From positions 1 through 64,000 of the forward strand of contig JAPKBR010000013.1 in assembly GCA_028823345.1 (NCBI GenBank): 64,000 nucleotides of DNA, given 5' to 3'. This document shows, piece by piece, positions 25,909 to 35,085 of the stretch. Origin of the DNA: Planctomycetota bacterium (GTDB taxonomy: Bacteria; Planctomycetota; UBA1135; GCA-002686595). The translations under genes and the position numbers were made by a program. A model generated the notes under the pieces. It searched no databases. It had not been told where the DNA came from and was given only the letters and a program-made list of their open reading frames with translations. How positions within the stretch are numbered: position 1 is the stretch's first letter; every line of letters begins with the position of its first letter.

Positions 25909-27552
25909 ATGATGATCCTGCCCCTGTTGCTTGCCCTGTCCTCCCCGAGTGTTCTTCAGGAGCAGCAATCAACTCCTCCCCGTCTGGTGGTTTTGATCAG
26001 CATCGACCAGTTGCGAGAGGATCAACTCGATCGTTTGGCACCGAATCTGAATGGCGGCCTGCACAGGTTCCTCGTGGAGGGCCGCCGGTTTGTCGGGGCC
26101 AAGCTGGGTTACTTGACCACGGAAACCGGGCCGGGCCATGTGACCTTGGGCAGCGGCTGCTTACCCGACAATAGCGGCGTAGTTGCGAATCAGTGGCAGC
26201 TTCGGGGCGTGAAGGGGTTGACCTACTGCGTAGGCGGGCCAGCGGGCCTGCTCGGGGTGGATGGGCCCTTCGCGGGGAGTGGCCGGGATGCAACGAACAT
26301 CAAACGGCCGACCCTCGGAGAGATCATGGGCCAGCGCTGGCCCGCTGGAAAGGTGATCGCGATATCGGGCAAGGACCGCGGCGCTATTGGTCTTGGGGGG
26401 CGCACGGCAGACGCTTGCCTTTGGTGGGACAAAGGAGGAAGAGGTTGGGTCAGTAGCACGGCTTTTGGCGAGGCTCTGCCTCCCTGGGCTGCTGCGGCTT
26501 CGAGGGCCTGGGCCCATCAGGCCAATGGTTGGACTTGGAATGTGACCTTTCCCGTGGAGTCAGCACCTCCGGGTACCCGTGGGGACCAGCGAGCTGGTGA
26601 AGGAACCTTGCCAGGTGGAGACGGAACCTTGCCCTGGCCTCTTCCCCAGGTAGAAAATCTCGGAGACCCCGCTGCTCGTGCCAAGCTTGCGGGCCACGTG
26701 TATACGGTGCCCATGCTCGACCACCTAGCCCTAGAGTTGAGCCGAACCGCCTTGCAGCAAGAGGACTTGGGCGTTGATGCTGCGCCGGACCTCCTGTGCC
26801 TGTCTCTTTCGAATTGTGACGGCGTGGGTCATCGCTTTGGTCCCAGGAGTGTCGAGGTCACCGACGTGTTACTGCGTGTAGACCGGGGCTTGGGCGTGCT
26901 ATTTGATCTGCTCGATCGCCGTTTGGGTAGGGACGGTTGGGTGGCTTGTCTTTCCGCCGATCATGGGATTCCAGATTTGCCGGAGCAGCGTTTGGCCGAT
27001 GGGCTCCCCGGGCTGCGGGTGTCAAAGGCCGAACTGGGCAAGCTGCGCGGGAAATTGCGCGACCACCTCAAGGAGACCCTTGGGGCGCCCTGCGAGCTGA
27101 CCGTGAGTGGCCACTCGGTTTGGATGAATGCCGTGGCGGTGCATGAAGCCGGCGGCGATCCTGATCAAGTGCGCAAGCAACTGGCGGAATTGGTTCGCGA
27201 GCTTGCCCCATGGGCGGATCTGGTGTTCACCCGGGAGGAGTTGATCGCAGAGGGAGCCAGCGGGGTCTTGGGTCTTGCCCAGGCTTCCTACCAGGACTCC
27301 ACCGCTCCTGACCTGTTGATTCACTCCTTGCCCGGCACTCTATTGGGCCTGGAAACGGGCACGAGTCATGGCAGTGCCCACGATTATGATCGCAGCGTGC
27401 CGCTGATCTTTTTGGGGAGCCACTTTGCCCCCGGCGCAATCATCCGCGATGCGGGACCCGAAGACGCTGTGCCCACCTTGCTGCGGGCGCTTGGCTGGAC
27501 GCCGAAGGAGGTTTCCGCCCTGGACCTTGACGGCCGGTCACTCTTGGATTGA
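25909..27552 (+). CDS. Exported alkaline phosphatase-superfamily hydrolase (PafA-like)
   Basis: A 547-residue exported member of the alkaline phosphatase superfamily, most like the PafA/nucleotide-pyrophosphatase branch. MMILPLLLALSSPSVL is a signal peptide. The catalytic set appears as LISIDQLREDQL (metal Asp), TETGPGHVTLGSG (Thr nucleophile of the T-x-PGH motif), SNCDGVGHRFGP (Asp and His), LSADHGIPD (Asp-His) and GTSHGSAHDYDRSVPLIF (His). PafA enzymes are phosphomonoesterases that release phosphate from many organic phosphates in the periplasm. The start could be either of two adjacent ATGs. No phosphate-regulon genes or Pho box were recognised. Confidence 0.88.
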   Translation: MMILPLLLALSSPSVLQEQQSTPPRLVVLISIDQLREDQLDRLAPNLNGGLHRFLVEGRRFVGAKLGYLTTETGPGHVTLGSGCLPDNSGVVANQWQLRGVKGLTYCVGGPAGLLGVDGPFAGSGRDATNIKRPTLGEIMGQRWPAGKVIAISGKDRGAIGLGGRTADACLWWDKGGRGWVSSTAFGEALPPWAAAASRAWAHQANGWTWNVTFPVESAPPGTRGDQRAGEGTLPGGDGTLPWPLPQVENLGDPAARAKLAGHVYTVPMLDHLALELSRTALQQEDLGVDAAPDLLCLSLSNCDGVGHRFGPRSVEVTDVLLRVDRGLGVLFDLLDRRLGRDGWVACLSADHGIPDLPEQRLADGLPGLRVSKAELGKLRGKLRDHLKETLGAPCELTVSGHSVWMNAVAVHEAGGDPDQVRKQLAELVRELAPWADLVFTREELIAEGASGVLGLAQASYQDSTAPDLLIHSLPGTLLGLETGTSHGSAHDYDRSVPLIFLGSHFAPGAIIRDAGPEDAVPTLLRALGWTPKEVSALDLDGRSLLD

Positions 27553-27582
27553 GCCTGCGGGCCAAGTGGTCCCATTGCTTCG

Positions 27583-27610
27583 GGCTCAGCTGTGTCGGCT
27601 CAGCTGTGTC
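27583..27610. repeat. 14-bp tandem duplication
   Basis: GGCTCAGCTGTGTC occurs twice head-to-tail without spacer in the short convergent gap between the phosphatase and kdsA. It is probably a replication-slippage scar with no evident function. Confidence 0.85.
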
Positions 27611-27625
27611 GGGGTCCAGATGGAC

Positions 27626-28450
27626 CTAACGCTCCAGGGCTCCGTGCAGATTCAGCAGTTCGTCGATCACTCCGGGGAAGGTGTCGATTTGGAGCATGTT
27701 GGCTCCGTCCGAGGGTGAGCTATCGGGGTCGGGGTGCACCTCAAAGAAAAAGCCATGCACGCTACCCGTGGCCATGGCTGCCCTGGCCAGCACAGGCGCT
27801 AGGGTGCGGTCGCCGCCGGTGGCGTCTCCGCGACTGGCGGGTTCTTGGACCGAGTGGGTGGCATCAAATACCACCAGATGATTGGTGGCTGCCATATGTC
27901 GGAAGCCGGTCATGTCGACCACGAGCCGGCCGTAGCCGAAACTCGTGCCGCGTTCGGTGAGCAGTACGTTTTCGCAGCCCGATTCGGTGAGTTTGGTGGC
28001 CACGTTGCCCATGTCCCAGGGGGCCATGAACTGGCCCTTTTTCACGTTGACCGCGCGGCCGGTCTTGGCGGCGGCGACCAAGAGATCGGTCTGGCGGCAG
28101 AGGAAGGCCGGAATTTGCAGGAGGTCCACCGACTCCGCCACGGTGGCACACTGGGCTGCTTCGTGCACGTCGGTGACCACGGGCATTTGGAACTCATTGC
28201 GCACCGCCGCCAGCCATTCGAGACCCTGTTCGATGCCGATGCCACGGCCTCCCTGGATCGAAGAACGGTTTGCCTTGTCGAAGCTGGCCTTGAAGACGAT
28301 GGTGGTCTCGGTTTCCTTGGCGAGCTCGGCCAAGCGCCCGGCGATCTCAAACGTCAGCTCGCGATTTTCCAGGACGCAGGGGCCAGCGAGGAAAAAGGGG
28401 CGCTCGGTGGTCAGAGTATGCGCGCCAAGTTGGACGGTGGGGTTTTGCAT
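27626..28450 (-). CDS. kdsA: 3-deoxy-8-phosphooctulonate synthase (Kdo-8-P synthase)
   Basis: KdsA, 274 residues, condenses arabinose-5-phosphate with phosphoenolpyruvate to give Kdo-8-phosphate, the precursor of the inner LPS core sugar. Motifs are AGPCVLEN (residues 22-29), FKASFDKANRSS, GLEWLAAVR, VNVKKGQFMAPWDM and FDATHSVQEP. Cys25 stands where metal-dependent enzymes such as the Aquifex one have their metal-ligand Cys and E. coli has Asn, so this should be the metal-dependent class. It is transcribed alone on the minus strand and is good evidence for an LPS-bearing outer membrane. Confidence 0.97.
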   Translation of the reverse strand: MQNPTVQLGAHTLTTERPFFLAGPCVLENRELTFEIAGRLAELAKETETTIVFKASFDKANRSSIQGGRGIGIEQGLEWLAAVRNEFQMPVVTDVHEAAQCATVAESVDLLQIPAFLCRQTDLLVAAAKTGRAVNVKKGQFMAPWDMGNVATKLTESGCENVLLTERGTSFGYGRLVVDMTGFRHMAATNHLVVFDATHSVQEPASRGDATGGDRTLAPVLARAAMATGSVHGFFFEVHPDPDSSPSDGANMLQIDTFPGVIDELLNLHGALER

Positions 28451-28559
28451 GGGGGGCCTTACTGGGGAGGGATGATCCCTTCTCCGGATGTTCGGAAGTC
28501 GACTTCATCAGGATTCTACTCCACTGGTCGGGGCGTTGCTCAAACCCTAAGATGGAGCC

Positions 28560-29531
28560 ATGGAAGGAACATTGATCTTGGGAGGGACAGGTTTCTTGGG
28601 GGCCCATGCGGCCGCCCACTGCTTGGCGGAATCCCGTGCGACGGCGACCTTTGCCAAGCCACTGGGCTCGCCTGTCTGGGCCGTGGGCCGAGATGTGAGC
28701 CAGGTACCGCGCTTTGGCAATCCCAGGGATGGGGTTGAGTTCTTGGCTCGGGACTTGGAGCCGGAGGGGGCAGGCCGGGAGCTTCTGGAGGAGCTGAAAC
28801 CCAAGCGTGTGCTCTTGCTGGCAGCCATCTCTAGGGCCCGCGCCTGCGAAGAGGACCCTAAACTCGCCGAACGCATGAATGTGGACCTGCCCCTGGAGAT
28901 TGCCAATTGGTGCGGGCAGCGGGGGGCACGCCTTCTGCATGTTTCCAGCGATCAGGTTTTTGGTGCCCAGCCTCCTCCTCCGGGCGGCTTCCGCGAAGAA
29001 GATTTACCCGCGCCGGTTACGACCTATGGGGACACCAAAGCCCGGGGCGAGTATGGGGTTTTGGAAAGGGCTCCCGGAGCCCTGGTGGTGCGCTTGCCCC
29101 TGCTCTTTGGGGATTCCGGCGGCCGGGGTTTGGGGGCCAGTGATTCATTGCTCCAAGCGGTGGACCGGGATGAAATGCCGCCGCTTTTTGAGGATGAGTT
29201 TCGGACGCCCCTGGAGGTGTCTCAAACCGCTGCGGCCTTGGTGGAGCTGCTCGACCGTAACGACAAGGGACTGCTCCATCTGGCTGGGCCCGAGCGTTTG
29301 TCGCGTCTTGAGCTCGGGCTGATCATCCTCCGGGTCCATGGTCTGTCGGAGGAAGAGGCGCTAGCCGCTGTGGCCTGCGCTCGGCAAGCGGATGTGGAGG
29401 CCGGGGCAGTCCGGGCCCCGGACACGAGCCTGTCCGGCCGACGCGCGAAGAAACGCCTTGAATCTCCTCTCGATGGACCCCAGAAAGCCCTGGGTCTGGC
29501 CCATGGGGGCTTGCCTGGGGACGCTTTCTAA
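28560..29531 (+). CDS. NAD(P)-dependent epimerase/RmlD-like sugar-nucleotide reductase
   Basis: A 323-residue extended short-chain dehydrogenase/reductase. Residues 5-13 read LILGGTGFL, a G-x2-G-x2-G-type dinucleotide-binding motif. LLHVSSDQVFG and TTYGDTKARGE supply the Ser/Asp and Y-x3-K catalytic elements typical of RmlD (dTDP-4-dehydrorhamnose reductase) and related epimerases. PFLFEDEFRTPLEVSQ-like substrate-side residues and the RLSRLELG region near the C-terminus also fit RmlD. No other rhamnose-pathway genes are nearby, so the substrate is uncertain. It is divergent from kdsA (109 bases apart) and upstream of valS by 90 bases. Confidence 0.85.
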   Translation: MEGTLILGGTGFLGAHAAAHCLAESRATATFAKPLGSPVWAVGRDVSQVPRFGNPRDGVEFLARDLEPEGAGRELLEELKPKRVLLLAAISRARACEEDPKLAERMNVDLPLEIANWCGQRGARLLHVSSDQVFGAQPPPPGGFREEDLPAPVTTYGDTKARGEYGVLERAPGALVVRLPLLFGDSGGRGLGASDSLLQAVDRDEMPPLFEDEFRTPLEVSQTAAALVELLDRNDKGLLHLAGPERLSRLELGLIILRVHGLSEEEALAAVACARQADVEAGAVRAPDTSLSGRRAKKRLESPLDGPQKALGLAHGGLPGDAF

Positions 29532-29621
29532 GGATCCCCACGGTCTGCCACTTGACCCTGCCGTGGGCAACGGTTGAAGTGTTCTCACGTTGGTTCCTCT
29601 TGGTCCGGCGCGCACTTCACC

Positions 29622-32288
29622 ATGGACCTATCCACCCGTTTTGAGCCCAGCGAGATCGAGGTTGACCTCTACGATCGCTGGGAGGCTTCTGGCGCTTTCA
29701 CTCCCCCAAAGGAGGGCACCCCCGACGCAAAGACCTTTACGGTCATGATCCCCCCGCCCAACGTGACGGGGGTCTTGCACATGGGCCACGCCCTCAACGG
29801 CACGATCCAGGATGTGGTGGTGCGGCATCGCCGCAAGCTGGGTTTTGAGACCCTCTGGGTTCCGGGGACGGACCATGCGGGCATCGCCACCCAAGCGGTG
29901 GTGGAAAAGCGACTCTACGCGGAAGAACAAAAGACCCGTAAGGACGTGGGCCGCGAGGATTTCTTGCGCCGCATTTGGGAGTGGAAGGAAACCCACGGCA
30001 ACATGATCTTGCACCAATTCAGGAGCCTCGGTTGTTCCTGCGATTGGACGCGCACGGCTTTCACCATGGACGATGGGCTTTCCCGCGCAGTTCGAACGGC
30101 CTTCCTTGAACTTTGGAACCGTGACCTGATCTATCGTGGGGCGCGTCTGGTCAATTGGGATTGTGTTCTGCAGACCGCAGTTTCCGATGACGAAATCGAG
30201 TATGAATCGCGCAAGGGAAAACTCTGGCACCTGCGCTATCCCTTGACCGGCAGCGATGAATACTTGGTGGTGGCCACCACCCGGCCCGAGACCATGCTGG
30301 GAGACACGGGTGTGGCGGTCCACCCGGACGACGAGCGTTACAAGCATCTGGTGGGCAGCACTCTGCGCTTGCCCCTGATGGACCGTGAGATCCCAATCGT
30401 TGCGGACGAGAGCGTTGATCCGGAGTACGGTAGCGGCGCGGTCAAGATCACTCCGGGGCACGACCCCGCGGACTATGAACGCGGTAAGCGCCACAACTTG
30501 CCGATCATCAACATCCTGGAGAAGGACGGCCGTATCAACGAAAACGGCGGTTCCTTTTGCGGCTTGAAGCGCGAAGAGGCGCGCAAGAGTGTGGTGGCCG
30601 CATTCGAGGAGCTGGGCCTGCTCGAAAAGACCGAGAGCATCACCCACAACATTTCCCTTTCGGATCGCTCCAAGTCGCCGATTGAGCCCCTGGTGAGCGA
30701 ACAGTGGTTCGTCAAGATGCAGCCCATGGCGAAGCCCGCCATCGCTGCCCTTAAAGAGGGCACGCTGGAGTTCCGGCCCGAGCGTTGGGGCAAGGTCTAT
30801 CTGCACTGGCTCGAAAATGTACAGGACTGGTGCATTTCGCGGCAGCTCTGGTGGGGTCATCAGATCCCTGTCTGGTACGACGAGGACGATGTGCCTGCGG
30901 TTTCCGTGGACGACCTCGAGATTGGTTCTGCACACCCGACCACGGGCAAGCCTATCTGTCGCCAAGATCCCGATGTGCTCGACACTTGGGCTTCTTCGTG
31001 GCTTTGGCCGATTGCCACCCTGGGTTGGCCGGACCAAACATCCTCGGACCTGCAACGCTTCTATCCCACTCAGTTCTTGTCCACCGCATCCGAGATCATT
31101 TATCTTTGGGTCGCGCGCATGGTCATGGCTGGTTATGCCTTCATGCCCGAGGACATGGGCCGCGACCGCAGCCCCTTCAAGACTTGCTACATCCATGCCA
31201 CGGTGCTCGACGCCAAGGGCAAGCGCATGAGTAAGTCCGCGGGAAACGGCATTGACCCCTTGGATATGATCAAGCAGTACGGCGCGGACGCCGTGCGTTT
31301 CAGCCTGTTGCTCTTGACCAAAGAGGGCCAGGATGTGCGCCTCTCCCCGGACCGTTTCGACCAGGGAAGTCGTTTTTGCAACAAGGTCTGGAATGCAGCG
31401 CGGTTCGTGATGTTGAACCTGGAAGGGGAACGCACTGAAACAACCGATGCCCTGGAAGATCGCTGGATTCGTTCCGCTTTGGCCCGAGTGCGGGACGAGG
31501 TCTCCACCTGTCTTGAAGAGTACCGCTTCAACGAGGCCGCAGCCGCCCTTTACCGTTTCGTATGGAACGATTTCTGTGACTGGTACCTGGAGTTGGCTAA
31601 GAGTCGCTTGACTGGTGAAGATGGCCCGGGGTCGGCGTCCGTGCGCGGAACCCTGGTACGCGTCTTGACCGACGTCCTGGGTCTCTTGCATCCGTTCACT
31701 CCGTTCCTGTCGGAAAAACTCTTTGGTGCCCTGCACGAGGTTACCGGCGAGGCCCAGCCAGACATGTTGATCAGTACTCCCTGGCCCGATGGGGAGGGAC
31801 TCGAAATCGACGAGGATGCAGAACGCCAACTGACTCTATTGCAAGAGGCTGTGACCGCCGTGCGGCGGGTGCGGTCCTTGACCCAGGTGGGGGAGCGCGT
31901 GCCCCTGGTCGCTCACATCGCGGCCCCTCGGGAGTCTGATCGAAAGATTTTGACAGCCCTCACGGAGCGCATCTGCCCCCTGGCGGGCTTGTCCGAACTG
32001 AAGATAGCCGAAACCGTCGAGCGTCCTCCTGCCAGCGCTGTCAGCGTTGGATCTGGCTTTGAGATGATCGTGCCTTTGACGGAGGACGTGGACTTTGAGA
32101 AGCTCAAGACCGTTCTTGCCGGTCGCCACAAGAAGGTCGAACAGGGTCTGATGTCCATCGACAAGAAGCTTGGCAACGCGGGTTTCTTGCGTGGGGCCGA
32201 CCCCGAGATCATCGAGAACGAAAAGGCCCGACGAGCGGAATTGGAGTTGGAGCGTGACCTCCTGTCCCGCAACTTGGCGGGGATCTAA
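29622..32288 (+). CDS. valS: Valyl-tRNA synthetase
   Basis: ValRS, 888 residues, charges tRNA-Val and edits mischarged threonine. The class I signatures are HMGH within PPPNVTGVLHMGHAL, and RMSKS within GKRMSKSAGNG. The CP1 editing domain contains the VATTRPETMLGDT and GSGAVKITPGHDPADY motifs. A tRNA-binding anticodon domain precedes a C-terminal coiled coil (about the last 65 residues). The ATG at 29622 matches the family N-terminus (MDLSTRFEPSEIE). An upstream in-frame ATG at 29574 would add 16 untypical residues. Length is normal. Confidence 0.98.
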   Translation: MDLSTRFEPSEIEVDLYDRWEASGAFTPPKEGTPDAKTFTVMIPPPNVTGVLHMGHALNGTIQDVVVRHRRKLGFETLWVPGTDHAGIATQAVVEKRLYAEEQKTRKDVGREDFLRRIWEWKETHGNMILHQFRSLGCSCDWTRTAFTMDDGLSRAVRTAFLELWNRDLIYRGARLVNWDCVLQTAVSDDEIEYESRKGKLWHLRYPLTGSDEYLVVATTRPETMLGDTGVAVHPDDERYKHLVGSTLRLPLMDREIPIVADESVDPEYGSGAVKITPGHDPADYERGKRHNLPIINILEKDGRINENGGSFCGLKREEARKSVVAAFEELGLLEKTESITHNISLSDRSKSPIEPLVSEQWFVKMQPMAKPAIAALKEGTLEFRPERWGKVYLHWLENVQDWCISRQLWWGHQIPVWYDEDDVPAVSVDDLEIGSAHPTTGKPICRQDPDVLDTWASSWLWPIATLGWPDQTSSDLQRFYPTQFLSTASEIIYLWVARMVMAGYAFMPEDMGRDRSPFKTCYIHATVLDAKGKRMSKSAGNGIDPLDMIKQYGADAVRFSLLLLTKEGQDVRLSPDRFDQGSRFCNKVWNAARFVMLNLEGERTETTDALEDRWIRSALARVRDEVSTCLEEYRFNEAAAALYRFVWNDFCDWYLELAKSRLTGEDGPGSASVRGTLVRVLTDVLGLLHPFTPFLSEKLFGALHEVTGEAQPDMLISTPWPDGEGLEIDEDAERQLTLLQEAVTAVRRVRSLTQVGERVPLVAHIAAPRESDRKILTALTERICPLAGLSELKIAETVERPPASAVSVGSGFEMIVPLTEDVDFEKLKTVLAGRHKKVEQGLMSIDKKLGNAGFLRGADPEIIENEKARRAELELERDLLSRNLAGI

Positions 32289-32881
32289 ACCCGGCGTCTC
32301 ATAGCAGCGGGTAAACCGAGTGGTCAGGATCTAGGCCTGGCCTGCAGGCTAGGGGGGTGGGAGTGGTCCGAAGCCCTAGGCACCGACTCGGATATGCCAG
32401 CAGGAGTCGACCGTTCTCGTGATGTTCTGCTTGCCTTGCCTGAGGGGTTTCGGCGATCAAGGAATGGGCAGGTGGATTTTTGGAATAGCACGATTCCTTG
32501 GCCCGAGGCTTCCAATGTGATCTGTAAATAGGAGATTTCAGGCTCGTCCATCAGCTAAGGCTCTCAGGCTCGGACTGTTGAAAGTGAAATGTTCACTTCT
32601 CAGCTGGCCCCGGCCTGAGGCAAGTCTCCACATTGAAGGATCAGAGATTGCTGGCCGTGCTATTGTCTAGACGCTGCGAGCGGTCGGGGTGAAGGTGGGG
32701 TAGGCTAATTGCGTGCCTCAGAATGAGGTATGTTGGATTCGGTGTTCTGGGGCGCCCTTTGCTCTTTTTTGGTAATGGGTGGCCTGTTCCAATGGTTTTG
32801 ATTGCGTTTTTGGGCGCTTTCAGTTCCACTCGTTTTTGTCTGATCACGGCCGGTCTCTACCCTATTGCCCATAAATCTCTC
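32289..32881. other. 593-base intergenic region, AT-richer, with inverted repeats
   Basis: This is the longest gap in the window. No credible gene is present; an in-frame extension of the next gene to 32723 is not protein-like. A bulged inverted repeat at 32330-32351 (CTAGGCCTG/CAGGCTAG) could be the valS terminator stem but has no T-tract. AAGTGAA/TTCACTT lies at 32582-32598 and CCTCA/TGAGG at 32716-32728. The composition is more AT-rich than the housekeeping region, and the boundary of the unusual region falls here. Confidence 0.5.
32582..32598. promoter_or_regulatory. Inverted repeat AAGTGAA-N3-TTCACTT
   Basis: A perfect 7-bp inverted repeat with a 3-base spacer, about 280 bases before the exported-protein gene at 32882. 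The geometry (17 bases, AT-rich half-sites) suits a dimeric regulator. There is no T-tract, so it is not an obvious terminator. No matching regulator is encoded nearby. Confidence 0.35.
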
Positions 32882-34978
32882 ATGAAAATTCTACAGACTT
32901 TGGCGGTACTCTTCATCTCGGCCTCGGCTCATGCCCAGGGCGACGACTGCGCTAATGGAGTTCCGGTGAGTGGAACGGGCTCTTGGAGCTTTGACACAAG
33001 CCTTGCAACCGTTAGTGGTTTTTCTGGTGGTGCGATTTGCAGTGATCTAAGTTCGCAGGATATGGGGCCGGACCAGTTTTTTGAGTGGACCGCCAATGCT
33101 GCTGGAACATGGCAAATAGATACTTGCGGGTCCTCATTTGACACAAAGCTCAGCGCGCACCTCGGTTCTGGCTGTGGGGCAACCTGTGAGGAGCACAACG
33201 ATGATGGGTTCTGTGGATCCTTCAATAGTGAGCTAGTTCTCGCGGGCGTCAACGCCGGAGACACCTTCTTGATTCAAGTCGGTGGCTGGAACGGTGCAGC
33301 GGGACCTGGGACCTTGAACAGCTTAAATTTAGCTCCGGTAGGCGCTGGGGACGACTGTTCGAGCGCAGGCGTGATCGGCGGGTACGGAAGTTGGGCCTTC
33401 GATACGTCCAGTGCCAGCGCAAGCGGATTCAACGGTTCTTCAGGGTGTGCGGATACCGGATCCATCGATCTTGGACTTGACCTTTTCTATCAGTACACCG
33501 CTGCGGTATCCGGCGACTTTGAGGTCAGCCTGGGCAATTCGGATCCTAACTACGACACCAAGCTTAGCGTGCATGCTGGCTCCGGATGTGCCGCGACCTG
33601 TTTGGCTTTCAATGATGACTATTACGGGCTACACAGCTCAGTGGTGATTGTCGGTGCAATTGCCGGTGAGACGTTCCTCTTTCAAATTGGCGGTTGGAGC
33701 GGATCCTTCGGGGCTGGCACTTTGGAGGTCCTCGCTTACACCGACCCGTGCGCATCGTTCAGCGATGATTATCTGGAGGAGAACGACACCCCGGGAGCCG
33801 CTGCCCCCCTGGGCCCAGGCACTCACAGCGATCTCAATGTGCACATCAATGACTCTGACTTCTATTCCTTCACGCTCCAGCCCGGTGACATCCTAGATGT
33901 GGCCATCACCGCATTCAGCGATGACCTTGACCTGAGCGAGTACGACGGCGCTGGCAACTGGGTTGCTGATTGGGATACCGATAGCCTGACCCACTCCAAT
34001 GTGACAGGTGCGGTGGAAACATGGATCGTAGAGGTTCGCGACGACCCTGCATTTGGGGCCGATTGCAGTGCCTACGACCTGATAGTGGGGGTGGTTCAGA
34101 ACCCCTGCCTTTCTACCGCTGACGACTCTTTTGAGGACAACGACACTTGCGCCACCGCAGTGCCTATCACGGACGGGCTATACTTGGGCTTAATGGTGTT
34201 TGAGGGTGTCGATCTGGACATGTTTAGCCTGACGGTGCCCGCCGGAGCCACGCTTCACGTGACCGCTTACAATCCCGGAGGTTGCGCCGCCGCTGATGTG
34301 GACATGTTCCTTTATGATGTGGCCGCCGGCTTTTGTCAGGATGACCCCGCAGTTGACGCGGCTAACACCGGAGAGCTGGCCAGCGCATGGACCTGCCTCG
34401 ACTACGAGTTCCTAAGCTGGACGAATACCACCGGTTTGGGTGTCGACTGTCTCCTGCGCGTGAGCGTTTGGCCCCAGGCACCGCTGAATGGCTGCCAAGG
34501 TTACGACTTGACCATTTCGGGCATCGGCGGTGGACCCGACCTGTTCTGTGAGCCAGCAGAGGTAAATTCCGCAGGGACTGCGGTCAGCCTAGGGACATCG
34601 AGTTTCTCGGGCCCACTAGCCTTCCATCTGGATGCACTGGGAGGACCCGTGAATCAGTTCGGGTACTTCCTCGTGTCTGCTGCCAAGATGGATCCCGGTG
34701 TCAGTGTGAGTGACGGCAAGTTCTGCCTGACCGCACCCCTTGGGCGCTACGGGCCTAATGCGGGCGCGAGCCTGAACTCACTCGGAAGGTTCGACGGGGC
34801 TGGAATCTTCCAGAACCTGGCGGGCACTTCGGCATCTGGTTCCGGGTTTGACGTCCCCTCTACTCTTCCCGCGCCCCCCGGGGGGATGATCTTGGCGGGA
34901 TCCACCTGGCACTTCCAGCTTTGGTATCGCGACGGGGTCAGATCGAATTTCTCAAACGGGATCTCCGTGTTCTTCTGA
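32882..34978 (+). CDS. Modular exported beta-protein with two paired repeats and PPC-like domains
   Basis: A 698-residue exported protein. MKILQTLAVLFISASAHAQ is a signal peptide cleaved after AHA. Two homologous units of about 130 residues follow: each starts GDDC and contains GSW-FDTS, FDTKLS/YDTKLS, a Cys-rich turn and a VGGW-G/IGGWSG end. Next come two units beginning DDYLEENDT and DDSFEDNDT, the hallmark of bacterial pre-peptidase C-terminal (PPC-like) beta-domains. The last 140 residues form a domain ending GSTWHFQLWYRD, which I recognise from planctomycete exported proteins. No catalytic motif is visible, so surface binding is inferred. Base composition is AT-richer than the housekeeping genes. 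Confidence 0.82.
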   Translation: MKILQTLAVLFISASAHAQGDDCANGVPVSGTGSWSFDTSLATVSGFSGGAICSDLSSQDMGPDQFFEWTANAAGTWQIDTCGSSFDTKLSAHLGSGCGATCEEHNDDGFCGSFNSELVLAGVNAGDTFLIQVGGWNGAAGPGTLNSLNLAPVGAGDDCSSAGVIGGYGSWAFDTSSASASGFNGSSGCADTGSIDLGLDLFYQYTAAVSGDFEVSLGNSDPNYDTKLSVHAGSGCAATCLAFNDDYYGLHSSVVIVGAIAGETFLFQIGGWSGSFGAGTLEVLAYTDPCASFSDDYLEENDTPGAAAPLGPGTHSDLNVHINDSDFYSFTLQPGDILDVAITAFSDDLDLSEYDGAGNWVADWDTDSLTHSNVTGAVETWIVEVRDDPAFGADCSAYDLIVGVVQNPCLSTADDSFEDNDTCATAVPITDGLYLGLMVFEGVDLDMFSLTVPAGATLHVTAYNPGGCAAADVDMFLYDVAAGFCQDDPAVDAANTGELASAWTCLDYEFLSWTNTTGLGVDCLLRVSVWPQAPLNGCQGYDLTISGIGGGPDLFCEPAEVNSAGTAVSLGTSSFSGPLAFHLDALGGPVNQFGYFLVSAAKMDPGVSVSDGKFCLTAPLGRYGPNAGASLNSLGRFDGAGIFQNLAGTSASGSGFDVPSTLPAPPGGMILAGSTWHFQLWYRDGVRSNFSNGISVFF

Positions 34979-35085
34979 GAAAACGCTCTCCCCAACTGAT
35001 TCTCCATTAGGGCCCTATGAGCCCTGGGCAACGAACCCACCGATTGAACTCACAAAGCTATTCCGACCCAGCCTTTCTATCAACA

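Noticed and set aside
29628-31829. 733-codon minus-strand open frame inside valS
   Set aside because: valS is certain from its HMGH and RMSKS motifs. The antisense frame reflects the high GC and third-position bias, and its translation resembles no protein.
32723-32881. N-terminal extension of the exported protein starting at 32723
   Set aside because: The extension would bury the clear signal peptide that starts at 32882 and is not protein-like.
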